Positions 7,438 to 16,481 of a stretch of DNA of 35,454 nt are shown piece by piece (within the stretch, counting starts at the first letter, position 1; each line of letters opens with the position of its first letter). This DNA is from Streptomyces viridochromogenes DSM 40736 (GTDB lineage: Bacteria > Actinomycetota > Actinomycetes > Streptomycetales > Streptomycetaceae). The stretch is from positions 3,428,511 to 3,463,964 of the forward strand of contig NZ_GG657757.1 in the NCBI RefSeq assembly GCF_000158955.1, written 5' to 3'. The translations under genes and the position numbers were made by a program. The notes below the pieces were generated by a model, which had not been told where the DNA came from, did no database searches, and was given only the letters and a program-made list of their open reading frames with translations.

Positions 7438-9639
7438 ATGCCCCGCTTCAGCATCGTCGTCCCGTCCCATGGGGTCGCCGGCCGGCTGTCCCAGGCACTG
7501 GACTCGGTCCTCGCCCAGTCGTTCGGCGACTTCGAGCTGATCCCGGTGTGCGACGCGCCCGACTCACCCGCGGCGGACGTCGTCGCCGGGTACGCGGAGC
7601 GGGACTCCCGGGTGACGCCGGTGGGCTCCCCGCCGTCGGCCGGTCTGGCCGGGGCGCGCAACACCGGGCTGCGGGCGGCGGTCGGCGGCCATGTGCTGTT
7701 CCTCGACGGGGACGACGTCCTGGCCCCGGGGGCGCTGGCGGCGCTGGACGCCCGGCTGAGCGACACCGGCGAGGTGGACGTCCTGTACGCCGAGCACGAG
7801 CGCACCCCCTGGTGGGAGGGGGAGCCGAGCAACCCGGCCGCGCCGCTGCTGGCCGGCACACCGGACGGGGCGTTCTCCCCCGACCGGGCCCCGGAGCTGA
7901 CGGGCGTGGCGCTGCCGGCGTGGAGCGCGGTGTACCGCAGGGCCTTCCTCGCCGAGGAGGACCTCACGTTCCCCGGGGGCCACTTCACCGACGTCGGGTT
8001 CGGCGGGCTGGTCGCCCTGCGGGCGCGGCGGGTGGCGGTCCTGCGCTCGGTCGTCGTCCGCCACCTGCTGCGCCGGCAGGGCAACCGGCTGGGCCTGCCC
8101 GGGGAGCATCACGCCGAGTTGCTCGACCAGGCCGAGCTGGTGCTGACCCGGGCCGGGGAGCAGGGGCTGTCGCCGCAGCGGCTGAAGCCGCTGTTCGGGC
8201 AGCTCTTCGCCGCCGTGCTGAAGACGGCCGCCCATCCCCGGCGCCTCCCGGCAGGGCACCGGGCCTTCTTCCAGCGGGCGAGCGGGCTCTACCGGCGGCA
8301 CCGCCCGGCCGGCTACCGACCGCCCGGCGGCAGCCTCGGCGTCCAGCACCGGCTGCTGGCAGCCGGGTCGTACACGGCGTTCCGCGCCCTGCGCGCCGCC
8401 AACCGCACAGCGCTGCGGGCCGCCGCGCTGCTCCCCCGGCCCCGGGGGCTGCGCACCCGGCTGCGGTACGCGGCGGCCCTGCGCCGCCCCCTCGACCAGA
8501 ACCTGGTCGTGTACTGCGCCTACTGGGGCCGCGGCTACGCCTGCAACCCGGCCGCGATCCACGCCAAGGCCCGCGAGCTCGCCCCGCATCTGCGCTCGGT
8601 GTTCCTGGTGGAGCCGGACGCGGCGCACACCCTGCCGAAGGGCGTGGAGCACGCGGTGATCGGCAGCCGGAAGTACTGGGAGGTGCTGGCCCGCGCCAAG
8701 TACCTCGTCAACAACGCCAACTTCGCGGACGCCGTCGTCAAACGCCCCGGCAGCGTGCACCTCCAGACCCAGCACGGCACCCCGCTGAAGAAGATGGGCA
8801 CCGACCAGGCGGCGTATCCCGTGGTGGCCGCGGCGACCGGAAGCTTCGCCAGGCTGCTGGCCCGGATCGACCGCTGGGACTACAACCTCACCTCCAACCG
8901 GCACTCCACCGAGATGTGGGAGCGGGCGTTCCCCGGGGCGCACGAGATCCTCGAGTACGGCTATCCGCGCAACGACGTGTACTGCACGGCGTCCGCCGAG
9001 GACGTCGCCCGCGTCCGCCGGGAGCTGGGCGTCCCCGAGGGCAAGAAAGCCCTGCTCTACGCGCCCACGCACCGCGACTACGCCACCGGCTTCGCGTCGG
9101 GCCTGAACCTGGCGGAGTTCTGCGAGGCGATCGGCGACGACTACGTGGTCCTGCTGCGCGCCCACTACTTCTACGACCGGGGATCACACCGGGGCGGCGG
9201 GCGGATCATCGACGTCACCGGGCACCGCTCGTCGGAGGACGTGTGCCTGGCCGCGGACGCGCTGATCACCGACTACTCGTCGATCATGTTCGACTACGCC
9301 AACCTGGACCGGCCGATCGTGGTGTACGCCGACGACTGGGACGTCTACCGGGAGACCCGGGGCGTCTACTTCGACCTGATGGGTTTCCCGCCGGGCCGGA
9401 TCGCCCGCACGGCCGAGGAGCTGGCGGCCGTCTTCCGCGACGGCTCCTGGGCGGACGAGTCGGCCACGGCCCTGCGTGCCGCGTTCCGGGAGCGCTTCTG
9501 CCAGTTCGACGACGGGCGGGCCGCCGAGCGCGTCGTGCGCCGGGTGCTGCTGGGGGAGCCGCCCGAGTCGATCCCGCCCGTGGTCCCGCTCGCGGAGCGC
9601 GTCCCGGCCCCCGCCGCCGCCACCCTCGTGAGGAGCTGA
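7438..9639 (+). CDS. Bifunctional GT2-like / TagF-type polyol-phosphate transferase (paralogue B)
   Basis: This fusion protein of 733 residues has the same architecture as its upstream neighbour. The start ATG at 7438 gives MPRFSIVVP; the open frame extends further upstream only as read-through across the tandem repeats. The N-terminal GT-A domain keeps the metal site DGDD at 90-93, but the nucleotide-binding VDD of paralogues A and C is replaced by VCDAPDS at about 37-43. The C-terminal TagF domain (about 355-705) is intact: QTQHGTPLKKMG at 443-454 with His446 and Lys451, YAPTHRDY at 541-548, RAHYFY at 574-579 and TDYSSIMFDY at 611-620. This makes it the most canonical transferase domain of the block. 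Eight bases separate it from the next gene, so they are co-transcribed. Confidence 0.9.
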   Translation: MPRFSIVVPSHGVAGRLSQALDSVLAQSFGDFELIPVCDAPDSPAADVVAGYAERDSRVTPVGSPPSAGLAGARNTGLRAAVGGHVLFLDGDDVLAPGALAALDARLSDTGEVDVLYAEHERTPWWEGEPSNPAAPLLAGTPDGAFSPDRAPELTGVALPAWSAVYRRAFLAEEDLTFPGGHFTDVGFGGLVALRARRVAVLRSVVVRHLLRRQGNRLGLPGEHHAELLDQAELVLTRAGEQGLSPQRLKPLFGQLFAAVLKTAAHPRRLPAGHRAFFQRASGLYRRHRPAGYRPPGGSLGVQHRLLAAGSYTAFRALRAANRTALRAAALLPRPRGLRTRLRYAAALRRPLDQNLVVYCAYWGRGYACNPAAIHAKARELAPHLRSVFLVEPDAAHTLPKGVEHAVIGSRKYWEVLARAKYLVNNANFADAVVKRPGSVHLQTQHGTPLKKMGTDQAAYPVVAAATGSFARLLARIDRWDYNLTSNRHSTEMWERAFPGAHEILEYGYPRNDVYCTASAEDVARVRRELGVPEGKKALLYAPTHRDYATGFASGLNLAEFCEAIGDDYVVLLRAHYFYDRGSHRGGGRIIDVTGHRSSEDVCLAADALITDYSSIMFDYANLDRPIVVYADDWDVYRETRGVYFDLMGFPPGRIARTAEELAAVFRDGSWADESATALRAAFRERFCQFDDGRAAERVVRRVLLGEPPESIPPVVPLAERVPAPAAATLVRS

Positions 9640-9647
9640 CCGAAGAA

Positions 9648-11888
9648 GTGCCCCGCTTCAGCATCATCGTCCCCGTCTACAAGGTGCAGGGCTTCCTGCG
9701 CGAGTGTCTCGACTCGGTGCTCGGTCAGTCGTACGGCGACTTCGAGGTGATCGCCGTGGACGACCGTTCGCCGGACGGCAGCGGCGCGATCCTCGACGAG
9801 TACGCCGCCCGCGACACCCGGGTGCGGGTGCTGCACCTGCCCGAGAACGTGGGCCTGGGCCGGGCCCGCAACGCCGGCCTCGCGCAGGCGGCCGGCGACT
9901 ACGTCCTGTTCCTCGACAGCGACGACCACTACACGCCGGGCCTGCTGGCGGCCGTCGCCGCGCGGCTCGGGACGGCCGGTGACCCGGACGTCCTGGTCTT
10001 CGACCACGTGCGTACCCACTGGTGGGGCCGGGGCGGGCGCAGTGAGGGTGCGGACCTGCTGGCGGCGGCGGGCCTGGAGACGTTCTCCGTCCGGGAGAGC
10101 CCCGAGTACCTGAAGCTGTTCCTGGTCGCGTGGAACAAGGCGTACCGGCGGTCGTTCTTCCTGGAGCACGGCCTGGAGTACGGGCCGGGGCTGTACGAGG
10201 ACGCGCCGGTGACCTACCGGGCGATGGTGCTGGCCGACCGGATCGCCTGCCTGGACCGGATCGGGGTCGAGTACCGGCAGCGGCGGCAGGGCGCGATCAC
10301 CAGGACGCCCGGGCGCCGCCACTTCGACATCTTCCCGCAGTACGAGGGGCTGTTCGCGTTCCTGGAGCAGCGCCCCGACCTCGACTGGGCGCGGCCGTTG
10401 CTGCTGGAGCGGGCGCTGGACCACATGCTGTTCGTGCTGGCGCGGGAGGACCGGGTGCGGCCTGCGGACCGGGGCGACTTCTACCGCGAGATCCGTTCCT
10501 TCCACCGCCGTCACCTCCCGGAGGGCGGTTTCCCGGAGCCGGACGGCTGGCGCGGGGTGGAGATGCGGCTGCTGGCCTCGGCGCCCTACGCGTCGTACGC
10601 GGCGGTGCGCGGGCTGCGGGACCTGCGCGCGACCGCCCTGGAGGGGCAGCGGCGGGTGGCGCGCAGGGCGTCGGAGACCGCGCGGCGCACCTGGTACGCG
10701 GCCCAGTCGAAGCGCCCCCTCGATCCGCACCTCGCCGTCTACTCCGCGATCCACCACCGGGGCGTCTCGGGCGACCCGGCCGCGATCCACGCCAAGGCCC
10801 GTGAGCTCGCCCCGCACATCCGGGGCGTGTGGGTGGTCCGGGAGGAGGCGGTGGACGCGCTGCCGCCCGGGACCGACCATGTGACGCCAGGCTCGCGCCG
10901 CTACCACGAGGTCATGGCACGGGCCACGTACTGGGTGAACAACGTCAACTGGCCGGGCACCCTGGCCAAGCGGCCCGGCAGCGTGCACATCCACACCCAT
11001 CAGGGCACCCCGCTCAAGTACATGGGCGCCGACCTGCTGACCAAGCCGGGCGCCCGGCACGGCTTCGACGTCCCGCAGATGCTGCGCCGCGCCGACCGCT
11101 GGGACTACAGCCTGGTCGCGGGGCGGCACGCGGAACGGGCCTGGGAGCGGGCGTACCCGTGCCACTTCACCTCGCTGCGGACCGGCAGCCCGCGCAACGA
11201 CGCGCTGGTCGGCGCCGGCCGGGAGCGGGGCCCGGTGGTGCGCGAGCGGCTCGGCATCCCGGCCGGTGACACGGTCGTGCTGTACGCGCCGACCCGCCGG
11301 GACTACCGGCGCGGCGGCCACGTCGACCGGATCGACCTGGCCCGGTTCGCGGCGGACCTGGGACCCGGCCACACCCTCGTCGTGCGCCTGCACCCCTCGC
11401 TGGCCGGGGGTGTGGCGCGCGGCCTGGGCCTGTCGGACCTGCACCGACGCGGCGTGCTGGTGGACGCGACCGACGAGCCGCACGTGGAGGACGTGATGCT
11501 CGCCTCCGACGTCCTGGTCACCGACTACTCCGCCCTGATGTTCGACTACGTCCTCCTCGACCGGCCGGTCGTGGTCCACGCCGACGACTGGGGGGCGTTC
11601 GCGGCGAGCCGGGGCGCCTACTTCGACGTCACGGCCGACGCGCCGGGGCACGTGTCGCGCTCCTACCGGGAGCTGACCTGGCTGTTCACGTCCGGTACCT
11701 GGCAGGACGCGGAGTCGGGGCGGCTGCGGGCGGGCTTCCGGGAGCGGTACTGCGAGTTCGAGGACGGGCAGGCCGCCGAACGGGTCGTACGGCTGGTGAT
11801 GCTGGGCGAGCGAGGCGGTGCGCCGCTGCCCGCGGCCCGCAGGACCCCCGCGGTCGCCGCGCGGTCCGAGGCGCTGATCGAGAGATGA
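9648..11888 (+). CDS. Bifunctional GT2 / divergent TagF-type transferase with altered active site (paralogue C)
   Basis: This is a fusion protein of 746 residues. The GTG start at 9648 gives MPRFSIIVPVY, matching paralogues A and B; AGGAG at 9631-9635 is upstream. The GT-A domain is canonical, with VDDRSPDGSG at 37-46 and DSDD at 90-93. The TagF domain has diverged at its core: HTHQGTPLKYMG at 449-460 has Gln452 where A, B and D have the histidine preceding GTP, YAPTRRDY replaces YAPTHRDY at 546-553, and TGSPRNDA replaces YGYPRNDV. The second histidine (RLHP, about 580-583) and TDYSALMFDY at 625-634 remain. It may use a different polyol-phosphate or be catalytically weak. ATGA overlap couples it to the next gene. 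Confidence 0.88.
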   Translation: MPRFSIIVPVYKVQGFLRECLDSVLGQSYGDFEVIAVDDRSPDGSGAILDEYAARDTRVRVLHLPENVGLGRARNAGLAQAAGDYVLFLDSDDHYTPGLLAAVAARLGTAGDPDVLVFDHVRTHWWGRGGRSEGADLLAAAGLETFSVRESPEYLKLFLVAWNKAYRRSFFLEHGLEYGPGLYEDAPVTYRAMVLADRIACLDRIGVEYRQRRQGAITRTPGRRHFDIFPQYEGLFAFLEQRPDLDWARPLLLERALDHMLFVLAREDRVRPADRGDFYREIRSFHRRHLPEGGFPEPDGWRGVEMRLLASAPYASYAAVRGLRDLRATALEGQRRVARRASETARRTWYAAQSKRPLDPHLAVYSAIHHRGVSGDPAAIHAKARELAPHIRGVWVVREEAVDALPPGTDHVTPGSRRYHEVMARATYWVNNVNWPGTLAKRPGSVHIHTHQGTPLKYMGADLLTKPGARHGFDVPQMLRRADRWDYSLVAGRHAERAWERAYPCHFTSLRTGSPRNDALVGAGRERGPVVRERLGIPAGDTVVLYAPTRRDYRRGGHVDRIDLARFAADLGPGHTLVVRLHPSLAGGVARGLGLSDLHRRGVLVDATDEPHVEDVMLASDVLVTDYSALMFDYVLLDRPVVVHADDWGAFAASRGAYFDVTADAPGHVSRSYRELTWLFTSGTWQDAESGRLRAGFRERYCEFEDGQAAERVVRLVMLGERGGAPLPAARRTPAVAARSEALIER

Positions 11889-13690
11889 CGACACCCACCA
11901 CCCCCGAGGCCCTCCCCTCCCTGCCCGGCCGGCGCGGCTCCTCGGCACGGCCGCCGGCCGCCGGCGAGCGGCTGCGGCCGGTGCACTGGTGGCACGCGGC
12001 CCTGGTCGCCGCGCCCACCGCGGCCCTGTTCGTGCTGGGCTACCGGCGCCGCTGGATCTGCGACGACGGACTGATCTACCTGCGTCCGGTCCGGCAGATC
12101 CTGGCGGGCAACGGGCCCGTGTTCAACGTGGGGGAACGCGCGGAGAGTTCCACCGGCACCCTCTGGCAGTGGCTGCTCGCGCTCGGCACCTGGCTGACCG
12201 GCGAGGACCCGGCGTTCCTCGCGGTCGGGCTGGGGCTGCTGCTGAGCACCGCCGGGTCGGGGTTCGCGCTGTACGCGACGTGCCGGCTGCACCGGAGCGC
12301 GGGGCTGCTGCTCCCGGCGGGGGTGGTCGTGCCGCTGGCGGTGCCGCCGTTCTGGACGTACATGACCTCGGGTCTGGAGAGCGGCCTCGGCGCCTTCTGG
12401 ACGGGCCTGTCGTGGTGGCTGCTGACGCGCACCCGGCGGGGTCAGGACACCCGGGAGACGTACGCGGCCGCCTTCGTGTTCGGGCTGGGTCCGCTGGTCC
12501 GGCCCGATCTCGCGGTGGTCACGGGGTGCTTCCTGGCGGCCCAGTGGTGGGTGCTGCGCCCCTCCCGGCGGGGTGTCACGGCGACGCTGGCCTCGGCCGG
12601 AGCGCTGCCGCTGGCCTACGAGGTCTTCCGGGCGGGGTACTACGGGATCCTGGTGCCGCTGCCCGCCATCGCCAAGGAGGCGGGCGCCAGCGACTGGAGC
12701 CGGGGCGCCGGGTACGTGCAGGAGACGCTCGGGCCCTACTGGCTGTGGCCCGTCGTGCCCGTGCTGGGCGCGCTGGCGGTGCTGCTGGTGCGGCGCACCC
12801 GCAGGCAACGCAGGGCGCGCACCCCCGGCCGGGCCTCGCTCGCGGTGCTGCTCGCACCGCTCGTGGCGGGCCTGCTGCTGGCCGGGTACGTCGTCCGCGT
12901 CGGCGGTGACTACATGCACGCCCGCATGATCCTGCCCGCGCTCCTCCTGCTGCTCCTGCCGGTGCTGGTGGTCCCCGCGACCAGGTTCACGGGCGTGGCG
13001 GCCGCGCTTCTGGTGGTGTGGCTGTGCGCGGCGGTCAGTCCCCTGCGGGCGCCGTTCGACGTGCGCGGCACGCCGACGACCTTCAATGTGCGCAGCTCCG
13101 ACGTGGAGGGGCTCGGTGACCACAACCCGGTGCGCACCGCGACCTGGGTGGACAACTGGCCGGCCCTGCCGGAGGGGCGCGGCATGCTCGCTCGGGCCGT
13201 GCGCGCGCCCCGGCCGACGCTGCTGTACTTCGACGCGCGGCGCCGGCTGCACGCCACACCGGTGCGGCGGGACTCGCCGTACCACGTGGTGATCGTGGGC
13301 CGGCATCTCGGTGTCACGGGGGCCGCGGCGCCGCTCGACGCCTACGTCAACGACGCCTGGGGGCTGGCCAGCCCGGTCGGCGCGCATCTCGCGCTGGAGC
13401 GGTGGAGCTGGCCCGGGCACGAGAAGTTCCTGCGCAACCACTGGGTCTTCGCGGAGTGGGCGGTCGCCTCTCCGCCGCGGCGGGACCTGCTGCGGGCGGG
13501 GACCTCGCGGGAGGCGGTCGAGGCGGCCCGGGCCGCGCTGGGCTGCGGTGGGCTGGCCGAGCTGACGGAGTCGGCGCGTGCGCCGCTCACCGCCGGGCGG
13601 TTCTGGGACAACCTCACGGGGTCCTTCGAGCGGACCCGGTTCCGGTTCGCGCGCTGGCCGGCCGCGGCGGAGCGGGCGCTGTGCGACTGA
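11885..13690 (+). CDS. GT-C-type polytopic glycosyltransferase (AftB/ZomB-like)
   Basis: This is an integral membrane protein of 601 residues with many hydrophobic segments in its first two thirds and a soluble C-terminal part. The first extracytoplasmic loop holds CDDGLIYLRPVRQILAGNGP at 59-78 and VFNVGERAESSTGTLW at 79-94. The Asp60-Asp61 pair and this wording resemble actinobacterial GT-C enzymes of the AftB/ZomB kind, which transfer sugars from polyprenyl-phosphate donors outside the membrane. GGDYMHARMILPALL further on also fits that group. ATG at 11885 overlaps the upstream TGA, so it is translated with paralogue C, suggesting it decorates or extends the same polymer. Donor and acceptor are unknown. 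Confidence 0.78.
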   Translation: MTTPTTPEALPSLPGRRGSSARPPAAGERLRPVHWWHAALVAAPTAALFVLGYRRRWICDDGLIYLRPVRQILAGNGPVFNVGERAESSTGTLWQWLLALGTWLTGEDPAFLAVGLGLLLSTAGSGFALYATCRLHRSAGLLLPAGVVVPLAVPPFWTYMTSGLESGLGAFWTGLSWWLLTRTRRGQDTRETYAAAFVFGLGPLVRPDLAVVTGCFLAAQWWVLRPSRRGVTATLASAGALPLAYEVFRAGYYGILVPLPAIAKEAGASDWSRGAGYVQETLGPYWLWPVVPVLGALAVLLVRRTRRQRRARTPGRASLAVLLAPLVAGLLLAGYVVRVGGDYMHARMILPALLLLLLPVLVVPATRFTGVAAALLVVWLCAAVSPLRAPFDVRGTPTTFNVRSSDVEGLGDHNPVRTATWVDNWPALPEGRGMLARAVRAPRPTLLYFDARRRLHATPVRRDSPYHVVIVGRHLGVTGAAAPLDAYVNDAWGLASPVGAHLALERWSWPGHEKFLRNHWVFAEWAVASPPRRDLLRAGTSREAVEAARAALGCGGLAELTESARAPLTAGRFWDNLTGSFERTRFRFARWPAAAERALCD

Positions 13691-13710
13691 GGTCGGCAGG
13701 TGGGCGTAGT

Positions 13711-13744
13711 GGCCTCACCCGATGAAGTGACCCGGGGTCAGGCC
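13711..13744 (+). terminator. Hairpin after the first GT-C gene
   Basis: GGCCTCACCC at 13711-13720 pairs with GGGTCAGGCC at 13735-13744, a 10-bp stem with one mismatch, 21 bases after the stop codon. Nested inside is a 13-bp perfect palindrome with arms TGACCC and GGGTCA (13728-13740), so an operator for the following gene is an alternative. Confidence 0.45.
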
Positions 13745-13803
13745 TCCGGCGGGGGCGGGAACATTCGGCGCATGCCCGAGTCCCTCCTCTTTCCCGCAGA
13801 CCT

Positions 13804-15387
13804 GTGAGCGGCGGCCTCCTCGTCCGGCGGACCGTGCGCGGCGCGACGGCGCTGCGCGGCGGCCGTGCCGGGCGGCCGACTCCGTACCAGTTCTTCGGCG
13901 CCCTGTTCTGGCTGGTGATGACGCTGGCGTACTGGCGGATCCCGCTGTGCTGCGACTCCGGACAGCACGCGGCGGTCGTCGAGCGCCTCAAGGCCGACCT
14001 GTTCCACCCCGCCCACTCCATGGCGGACCTGCCGGGCGCGGGCAGCCCGTACTACGGCCCGTACGCCGTCGTCCAGGGCGTGCTGGCGCGGCTGACGGGC
14101 CTGTCCGGCTGGGAGGTCGTGAAGCTCGCCGGGCCGGTGCACCTGTTGGTGCTGCTGACGGGGATCGGCCGCTTCGTCAGGACGCTGACCGCGCGCGTCT
14201 GGGCACCGGTCCTGGCCCTGCTGTTCATGACGCTGCTGTGGGGCACCGCGCGGATCCGGTGGAGCGGCTACCTCGGGCTGCTGCCGATGACGACGAACCT
14301 GGGGTATCCGTCCGCGCTCGCGATCGGGCTGACGTTCTGGGCGTGGGCCTGGGCGGCCACGCTCGCGCGTGCGGACGCCGCCGCCGTGCGGTTCGTCGGC
14401 CCGAGCGGGCTCGGCGGCTGGTGGGGGTACGCCGGGACCGGCGCCCTGTACGGCCTGATCCTGCTCACCCACCCCGTCACGGCGGCCTCGGCGCTCACCG
14501 GGGCGGTGGCGATCGTGGCGTCCCGTCAGCGGGGCCGGCGCCCGCCGGTCGTGGCGCGCTGGGCGCTCGCCGTGGCCGTCTGCGCGACGGTCGGGGTGTC
14601 GTGGCCGTACTACGACGTGCTGGCGCTGGTGGGCGACACCGGCATGGACGCGATGCACCGGCAGCTGTACGAGGGGATGCTCGCCAACTCCTGGCTGGCA
14701 CTGCTCGGGCTGCCCGCCCTGTGGGTGCGGGCCCGCAGGGCGGTGCGCGACCCGCTGGTGCTGATGTTCCTGCTGGAGGGGCTGCTGGTGGCGTACGGCT
14801 GGGTGAGCGGGCACTACACGTACGCCAGGGCCCTGTGGGCGGCGCTGGTGCCGCTGCAGTTCGCGCTCGCGGTGGAGCTCGCGGCGCCCCGGCCGTGGCG
14901 GCGGGTCAGGAGGGTACTGGGCGGGGCGGCGGCGGTCGGGGTGTGCCTCGGGTTCGTCACCGTGCACGCCGGGGCGGTCGTGCCGCGTGCGATCGACCCG
15001 GTGGGGTTCCCGCAGGCGACGCGCTGGCCGGCCTACGACTGGGCGGCGCGGCACATCGGGCCCGGCGAGGTGGTGATCACCGACGGGTACTTCGCCAGTC
15101 ACGCCATCGCGGGGTACGGGCCCAACCTGGCCGCGCCCATCTGGCCCGACCCCGCCCTGGACGAGGGCGAGCGCAGACGCCGGGCGGCCGACGTCCGCGC
15201 CTTTCTGGCCCCCGGCTCGACCCGCGCCGAGCGTGCCGCCGTCGTCCGCCGCTACCACGTGCGCTGGCTGCTGCTGACGCGCTGGCACCCGGTGCCCGAG
15301 GAGGCCGTGGTGGTGGCGTGGAGCAGGCGGACGGGGGAGGTGCTGGCGCGGGTCGGCCGGCCGGCTGACCGGGTGCCTACTCGATGA
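13804..15387 (+). CDS. Polytopic membrane protein, GT-C-like glycosyltransferase of unknown specificity
   Basis: This is an integral membrane protein of 527 residues with about ten hydrophobic segments and a C-terminal soluble portion. After the first segment comes LCCDSGQHAAVVERL at 48-62, an acidic position (Asp51) where GT-C enzymes keep their catalytic Asp. PYYGPYAVVQGVLARLTG follows, as in membrane glycosyltransferases that use lipid-linked sugars. The C-terminal part (TRWPAYDWAARHIGPGEVVI) resembles the extracytoplasmic domains of such proteins. The start GTG at 13804 has no convincing ribosome site; I saw no better one. The 3' end overlaps the convergent ohr gene by 11 bases. Its position in the cluster supports a role in the same glycopolymer; the family assignment is tentative. 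Confidence 0.65.
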   Translation: MSGGLLVRRTVRGATALRGGRAGRPTPYQFFGALFWLVMTLAYWRIPLCCDSGQHAAVVERLKADLFHPAHSMADLPGAGSPYYGPYAVVQGVLARLTGLSGWEVVKLAGPVHLLVLLTGIGRFVRTLTARVWAPVLALLFMTLLWGTARIRWSGYLGLLPMTTNLGYPSALAIGLTFWAWAWAATLARADAAAVRFVGPSGLGGWWGYAGTGALYGLILLTHPVTAASALTGAVAIVASRQRGRRPPVVARWALAVAVCATVGVSWPYYDVLALVGDTGMDAMHRQLYEGMLANSWLALLGLPALWVRARRAVRDPLVLMFLLEGLLVAYGWVSGHYTYARALWAALVPLQFALAVELAAPRPWRRVRRVLGGAAAVGVCLGFVTVHAGAVVPRAIDPVGFPQATRWPAYDWAARHIGPGEVVITDGYFASHAIAGYGPNLAAPIWPDPALDEGERRRRAADVRAFLAPGSTRAERAAVVRRYHVRWLLLTRWHPVPEEAVVVAWSRRTGEVLARVGRPADRVPTR

Positions 15388-15790
15388 CGAGGTCGACCTC
15401 GATGTTGCCGCGGGTGGCGTTGGAGTACGGGCAGACCTGGTGGGCCTGCTCGACCAGCTTGCGGCCGGTCGCCTCGTCCACGCTGTCGGGGAGCTCGACG
15501 CGCAGCGTGACGGCGAGACCGAAGCCCTCGCCCTGCTTGCCTATCGAGACCTCGGCGGTCACGGCGGCGTCGCTGACGTCGACCTTGGCCGCGCGGCCGA
15601 CGAGGCCGAGGGCGCTGCCGAAGCAGGCGGCGTAACCGGCGGCGAAGAGCTGCTCCGGGTTGGTGCCCTGGCCGTTGCCTCCCAGCGCCTCGGGCATGCC
15701 CAGGGCGAGGTCCAGCACGCCGTCGGAGCTGACGGCCCGGCCCTCACGGCCGTGGGTGGCGGTGGCGACAGCGGTGTAGAGCGCGTCCAT
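15377..15790 (-). CDS. ohr: Organic hydroperoxide reductase, Ohr/OsmC family
   Basis: This is a thiol peroxidase of 137 residues that reduces organic hydroperoxides in the cytoplasm. The catalytic pair is Cys56 (AAGYAACFGSAL) and Cys120 (HQVCPYSNATRGN). The supporting Arg18 (GREGRAVSSDG) and Glu47 (NPEQLFAAGY) are also seen. Length and motifs match Ohr rather than classical OsmC. AGGGAAGG lies just upstream of the ATG as a ribosome site. It is divergent from the MarR gene at 15913, the standard ohr/ohrR arrangement, and probably repressed by it. It converges on the membrane protein gene, overlapping its end by 11 bases. Confidence 0.96.
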   Translation of the reverse strand: MDALYTAVATATHGREGRAVSSDGVLDLALGMPEALGGNGQGTNPEQLFAAGYAACFGSALGLVGRAAKVDVSDAAVTAEVSIGKQGEGFGLAVTLRVELPDSVDEATGRKLVEQAHQVCPYSNATRGNIEVDLVIE

Positions 15791-15852
15791 GGAAAACCTT
15801 CCCTCTCACGTCAACGTGCGGCGGCCCGCTTCCGGGCCGCCTGACAGTCATG

Positions 15853-15888
15853 ATTAGAGCACACAATTCAGTTGTGCGCAATTGAATG
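15853..15888. promoter_or_regulatory. ohr promoter and OhrR operator
   Basis: On the reverse strand TTGCGC (15876-15881) and TCTAAT (15853-15858) are separated by 17 bases and form a good vegetative-type promoter for ohr. Nested inverted repeats overlap it: CAATT 15864-15868 with AATTG 15880-15884, ATTCA 15866-15870 with TGAAT 15883-15887, and CACAA 15862-15866 with TTGTG 15872-15876. This AT-rich dyad in GC-rich DNA is typical of OhrR operators. Confidence 0.75.
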
Positions 15889-15912
15889 ACGGGCACGAGC
15901 TATCCTGGAGCC

Positions 15913-16401
15913 ATGAACACGCCGGACGACGACTGGCTCCGCCTGGACCAGCAGATCTGCTTCTCCCTGCACGCGGCTTCCCGCGCCTTCAACGGCGTCT
16001 ACCGCGTGATCCTCAAGGACCTCGGGCTCACCTACCCGCAGTACCTGGTGATGCTGGTGCTCTGGGAGCACGACGAGCTGCCCGTGAAGAAGCTCGGGGA
16101 ACACCTGCGTCTCGACTCCGGCACGCTGTCGCCGCTGCTGAAGCGGCTGGAGGCGGCCGGTCTGGTGCGCCGGGAGCGCAGCGCCCGTGACGAGCGGTCG
16201 GTGGAGGTACGGCTGACCGAGGAGGGCGTCGCGCTGCGGCAGCGGGCGCTTCAGGTGCCGCGCCGGATCGCCGCCTCGACCGGCTTCGGACCCGACGAGG
16301 TCCGCAGGCTGCGGGCCCACCTCGACGAGCTCACCACCGCGCTGGACGCGGCCGCGCTCGCGGAACCGCCGGGCGGCTCGCCCGCGGACGAACGGTCGTA
16401 G
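15913..16401 (+). CDS. ohrR: MarR-family organic-peroxide sensor repressor OhrR
   Basis: This is a dimeric winged-helix repressor of 162 residues that would shut off ohr and itself until its reactive cysteine is oxidised. Cys16 in [16 protein letters not shown] is at the position of the sensing cysteine in one-Cys OhrR proteins. The HTH and wing follow ([20 protein letters not shown], then [20 protein letters not shown]). ATG at 15913 gives the family N-terminus; ATG at 15886 in frame would add nine residues but lies in the operator. TATCCT at 15901-15906 could be a -10 element placing the transcript start at about 15913, so the message may be leaderless. Confidence 0.95.
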   Translation: MNTPDDDWLRLDQQICFSLHAASRAFNGVYRVILKDLGLTYPQYLVMLVLWEHDELPVKKLGEHLRLDSGTLSPLLKRLEAAGLVRRERSARDERSVEVRLTEEGVALRQRALQVPRRIAASTGFGPDEVRRLRAHLDELTTALDAAALAEPPGGSPADERS

Positions 16402-16422
16402 CGGCCCGGGCCCCGGGCGGAT

Positions 16423-16452
16423 CGCCTGTGGCCGGCTCGCCTGTGGCCGGCT
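16423..16452 (+). repeat. 15-bp perfect tandem duplication
   Basis: CGCCTGTGGCCGGCT occurs twice in succession, between the ends of the convergent ohrR and GT39-like genes. The 15-bp period is the same as that of the repeat inside the adjacent reading frame at 16500-16643. Confidence 0.75.
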
Positions 16453-16481
16453 CGGCGGCGGCTCGCCCACGGGGGGGCTGG

